Below are positions 61,430 to 64,000 of a stretch of DNA of 64,000 bases, piece by piece. The stretch comes from Phocoena phocoena (taxonomy: Eukaryota; Chordata; Mammalia; Artiodactyla; Phocoenidae), in assembly GCF_963924675.1 (NCBI RefSeq), contig NC_089223.1, positions 10,242,881-10,306,880 of the forward strand, read 5' to 3'. Numbering within the stretch: position 1 is the stretch's first letter; each line of letters starts with the position of its first letter. The translations under genes were made by a program, and so were the position numbers. The notes beneath the pieces were generated by a model, which saw only the letters and a list, made by a program, of their open reading frames with translations, had not been told where the DNA came from and searched no databases.

Positions 61430-61479
61430 CCTGAGGTGACAACGTATGATAAAAAGTAGAGCTAGTGAATTAACCAGTT

Positions 61480-61487
61480 TGTAAATA
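61480..61487 (+). promoter_or_regulatory. Possible Pumilio response element
   Basis: TGTAAATA fits UGUANAUA, but it lies at a different place in the unit from the others and may be chance. Confidence 0.5.
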
Positions 61488-62216
61488 TCTTTGTTATAAT
61501 TGATAAAAAAGCAGCATCTTGGACATGGAATTGTTAAACCAGCTTTGAGAAATGTACATCAGGACTTGTTCATTAGGTTGGCAGCAGGGGGGCAGAAGGA
61601 AGTATAAAAGGGAGGGGTGTATGTGGATGTGTTCATATTTTTACTTTGATGATAGCCATTGATGTGTGTGCATCTCTTAGCTGTACTATAGGAATACACT
61701 GTTAAGTAATTCAGTGGAAACATACCTCCTTGCTAATACTTCAATAGTTTAGATCGGATAATGAATCCGCTTAAAAGCATTATATGTTTGTGTACTCTGT
61801 TGCTTTATGTCTCATTTTTAATTAACATTATGGGAATGTAGTATTTTAATCATAGCTCTGCCATTATCTTTATCTGTAGGCCTGTTGCCATTTTTGTCTT
61901 TCCTGGAATTTTTGTCTCCAAGAAAGGATTCCATTTTATTTTTTCCTTTCAGATTGCGTTGGTGTTGGTATTCTTGGTTACCAAAATACTCATAGCTTTG
62001 GGACTTTGAAATGGTAAATATTCATGATGTGTGAAAAAGCATGATATATAACTGTATGATCTTAATTATATAAAAACGGATGCTTAGTTGTGTTTAAATA
62101 CACAAACGAGACCTAGAAGGACACATCAAATGGTAAACTGCTGTGATGATGGATGACTTTGTTTTTTGCTTCTTGTGTTCTTTGGTTTCCTATTATGCAC
62201 AGGTTAACTTTTAAGC

Positions 62217-62222
62217 AATAAA
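62217..62222 (+). terminator. Copied polyadenylation signal
   Basis: AATAAA about 20 bases before the terminal A-run of the retrocopy; it marks the 3' end of the parent RNA. Confidence 0.85.
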
Positions 62223-62243
62223 TGTTATTTTAAAAACCTTAAA

Positions 62244-62258
62244 AAAATCCAAATTGCT
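62244..62258. repeat. Right TSD of the NORAD retrocopy
   Basis: AAAATCCAAATTGCT, the near-exact partner of 57903-57917. Its first A bases overlap the copied A-run. Confidence 0.85.
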
Positions 62259-62537
62259 TATTTCTATTTGTTGTTTTAAATACATAAATTAATATTCACT
62301 GTTTCAATCTAGCCTTTATAACTGTAATTAGCCAACACTCACAGTATACTCCTGCTTGAACTTTTGTAGACCTTCCAACTTATATCTGAATTTCATAATA
62401 TTCCCCACTGTGACTAGATAATAAAGGAAACTGTTTTATACCTGAACAGGTTCTTGTCAATCCTAAAGATTTGTCATGGTGATCTGCTTTTTTGCTGTTC
62501 TTTGTAGTTTCTCCCCTTCCTGGTCTTCATGGTCATT
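62259..62537. other. Unassigned sequence
   Basis: No gene or named element seen. Confidence 0.45.
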
Positions 62538-62544
62538 TCTCTCT

Positions 62545-62597
<53 letters not shown>
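62538..62597. repeat. (CT)n microsatellite
   Basis: About 30 CT units with two GCT variants near the start. The Arg-Glu and Ser-Leu frames across it are not genes. Confidence 0.95.
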
Positions 62598-62602
<5 letters not shown>

Positions 62603-63266
62603 GCCTTTCATCTTTACATTGTAAAATATTTTGTATAGTTAAAATATATGTACCTAAAATTCTATGACAAACTAAATTTGATATGTTCAACGGTCTCAAC
62701 TCATACCTCACTGAGCCTTTCAAAGGCTTACTTGGTATATGACTGAACAGCTGACAAAAAAAGCCTTGTATATTGCAAGAGAAGCAATTAACTATTTTCC
62801 CACTGTGGGAAAGGAAATAGCTATTTGTCTTACATAAATTGCTAATATTAGTAATGACTAGTTAAAGATCTGAGCATAAGGCAAAGTTTGGGAAATTAAA
62901 TTGTTCTCGTTTATTTTTTATTAGACATACCGTTTCCGTTAAAGCATTTTATATACATCATTTTCTTTCCACCGCTCTATCTACAACTTTGATGCATCAT
63001 GAATAGACATAAAATAGACATTCACATACTATATACACAAAAAGAATAAAAACACAATTTTTGTGGCTCTGTATATGTGCGTATGTATATTAGAGCAAAC
63101 AAACATACAATTCTTTTGGATCTGAATATGTACACATGCATTTTGTAGAAAGCGGTGCTTTAGAGACACTTATTTTTTGTTCTGAAAAGCAATGGAGTGA
63201 ATAATGGAATAGATCATCTAATATGCCACCCATATTCACATTTTCTCAACTGTCCTCAAAATTCAC
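62598..63266. other. Unassigned sequence
   Basis: No gene or named element seen. Confidence 0.45.
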
Positions 63267-63413
63267 AGCTATTTTTATTTTACTTTTTCAGCATAGGATC
63301 CAATTAAGCTATTTTTATTCATAGCTATTTTTATTTTATTTTTCATAGCTATTTTTATTTTATTTTTTCATAGCTATTTTTATTTTATTTTTTCAGCATA
63401 GGATCCAATTAAG
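63267..63413. repeat. Small tandem array of about 24-bp AT-rich units
   Basis: AGCTATTTTTATTTTA-type units repeat about five times. The array is bracketed by two exact copies of TCAGCATAGGATCCAATTAA (63288 and 63393), 105 bases apart. Confidence 0.9.
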
Positions 63414-63482
63414 ACTCATGCACTGTATTTAGTTTTCATGGTACTTTAATCTCCCTTCATCTGAATAGTCCTTCCCTCCTTT

Positions 63483-63495
63483 TTTGGTGTCTTTT
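63483..63495. repeat. Left TSD of SINE
   Basis: TTTGGTGTCTTTT, repeated exactly at 63702-63714. Confidence 0.9.
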
Positions 63496-63701
63496 TTTTT
63501 TTTTTTTTGGCGGTACGCAGGCCTCTCACTGCTGTGGCCTCTCCCGTGGCGGAGCACAGGCTCCGGATGCGCAGGCTCAGCGGCCATGGCTCACGGGCCC
63601 AGCCGCTCCGCGGCATGTGGGATCTTCCTGGACCGGGGCACGAACCTGTGTCCCCTGCGTCGGCAGGCGGACTCTCAACCACTGCGCCACCAGGGAAGCC
63701 C
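63496..63701 (-). mobile_element. CHR-type SINE, minus strand
   Basis: On the plus strand: a long T-run (the A-tail), then GGCGGTACGCAGGCCTCTCA, and the head ends in CCACCAGGGAAGCC. Perfect 13-bp TSD. Overlapping 69-99 residue frames in both directions come from the SINE only. Confidence 0.95.
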
Positions 63702-63714
63702 TTTGGTGTCTTTT

Positions 63715-64000
63715 GATATTAATATTTGTGAAGATTCCAACTATAATGTTGTATAGAACGCTTCTCAATCTGGCTTTGTCTGGTAGTTTCCTCATTGTTT
63801 GATTCAGGTTATTTGTGGCAAGAATATTGTATAGGCGATATGTATACAAGCAGCATATAATGTCCTTGTTTTTCATAGATACACACTGAATTATTTAAGC
63901 ATCAAGTATCCTGGTATATGCAACTACTTGCAAATGGTTCAGCAAAAGAAAAAAAAACTGTGTGTGTGTGTATATCTGTCTGTATCTATCTACAGAGAGC
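63715..64000. other. Unassigned sequence to window end
   Basis: No gene seen. A short TG run (63960-63972) and TATC/TGTC words lie at the very end. Confidence 0.45.

Larger units (their letters stand above)
58440..61500 (+). repeat. NORAD-type tandem units, two alternating subtypes
   Basis: PUM-site or decayed-site positions mark the units: 58866, 59174, 59515, 59832, 60166, 60753, 61077 and 61373. The usual spacing is about 296-341 bases. The sequence after the hairpin alternates. Type B has TTAAAGAGGTTGCC and TACACTTTGTGTT (hairpins at 58515, 59218, 59864 and the remnant at 60487). Type A has AGAAGTGC and TTAAAATTCATATGAAAT-like text (58900, 59546, 60199, 60788). The true period is therefore a dimer of about 590-700 bases. 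Confidence 0.85.
57918..62243 (+). pseudogene. NORAD: Retrocopy (processed pseudogene) of lncRNA NORAD
   Basis: NORAD is an unspliced, abundant cytoplasmic lncRNA that binds Pumilio proteins PUM1 and PUM2 through many UGUANAUA sites in a series of diverged repeats and supports genome stability. This copy has the same architecture: a GC/CpG-rich start (57918-58350), then repeated units at about 58440-61500 with PUM sites followed by TGGACAA-type sequence and a CATCTAG...CTAGATG hairpin, then a non-repeated tail. AATAAA at 62217-62222 lies about 20 bases before the terminal A-run (62241-62247). The 15-bp TSD and A-run indicate L1-driven retroposition of a complete or near-complete transcript. 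At 4.3 kb it is shorter than human NORAD (about 5.3 kb). It has decayed PUM sites and a unit lacking its core. Open frames over the CpG-rich start, including a 191-codon minus-strand frame, are not genes. The identification rests on architecture recalled from the literature, not an alignment. Whether it is transcribed is unknown. Confidence 0.8.

Noticed and set aside
57938..61500. CRISPR-like array (regular repeats)
   Set aside because: The repeats are 300-340 bases, diverged, and eukaryotic lncRNA in character; there are no short identical repeats with unique spacers.
57918..62243. Native NORAD gene rather than a copy
   Set aside because: The flanking 15-bp near-perfect direct repeat, the A-run directly before the right repeat, the decayed PUM sites and the AT-rich, gene-free setting favour a retrocopy. 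Synteny was not available to me, so this is strong but not absolute.
62463..62723. Arg-Glu-rich protein on the minus strand
   Set aside because: Translation of the (CT)n microsatellite at 62538-62597.

Overview
This window is nuclear DNA of a mammal, almost certainly a whale, dolphin or close relative. It holds six copies of the tRNA-derived CHR-type SINE (with RNA polymerase III A- and B-box sequence) that is abundant in cetaceans, together with cetartiodactyl-type L1 elements and old mammal-wide repeats (MIR, L2, MER5, MLT1). Base composition is AT-rich. I recognise no functional protein-coding gene: every long open frame lies inside an L1, inside a SINE, in simple sequence, or has no recognisable content. 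It reads as a gene desert or a very large intron.

Layout. Positions 1-3442 hold old MIR pieces and a probable ERV-type LTR. Positions 3455-9429 are a full-length but dead L1 with a 12-bp target-site duplication (TSD) and a SINE nested in its 5' UTR. Positions 9442-38386 are mostly unassigned sequence carrying MIR, L2, MER5 and MLT1 copies, SINEs at 15.3, 22.7 and 33.4 kb, short 5'-truncated L1 tails and an ancient L1M piece at 20.2-21.1 kb. A truncated L1 with an open ORF2 C-terminus sits at 38398-39464, followed by a long L2 relic. Positions 42-57 kb hold one more SINE, MIRs, L1 tails (one splitting an L2) and a long pyrimidine tract. A final SINE and a small tandem array lie at the right end.

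The most notable object is at 57918-62243: a 4.3-kb retrocopy of a long noncoding RNA that I identify as NORAD, the Pumilio-binding RNA. It has a GC/CpG-rich 5' end, then about eight diverged units of roughly 300-340 bp carrying TGTANATA (Pumilio) sites and a hairpin built around CATCTAG...CTAGATG, then a unique 3' tail with AATAAA and a short A-run. A near-perfect 15-bp TSD flanks it, which indicates L1-mediated retroposition rather than the native locus. Two unit types alternate regularly, and the hairpin stems show base-pair-preserving differences between units.

Apart from that retrocopy the window is described best as layers of retroposon insertion of different ages. No operons, CRISPR arrays, rRNA genes or true tRNA genes were seen.
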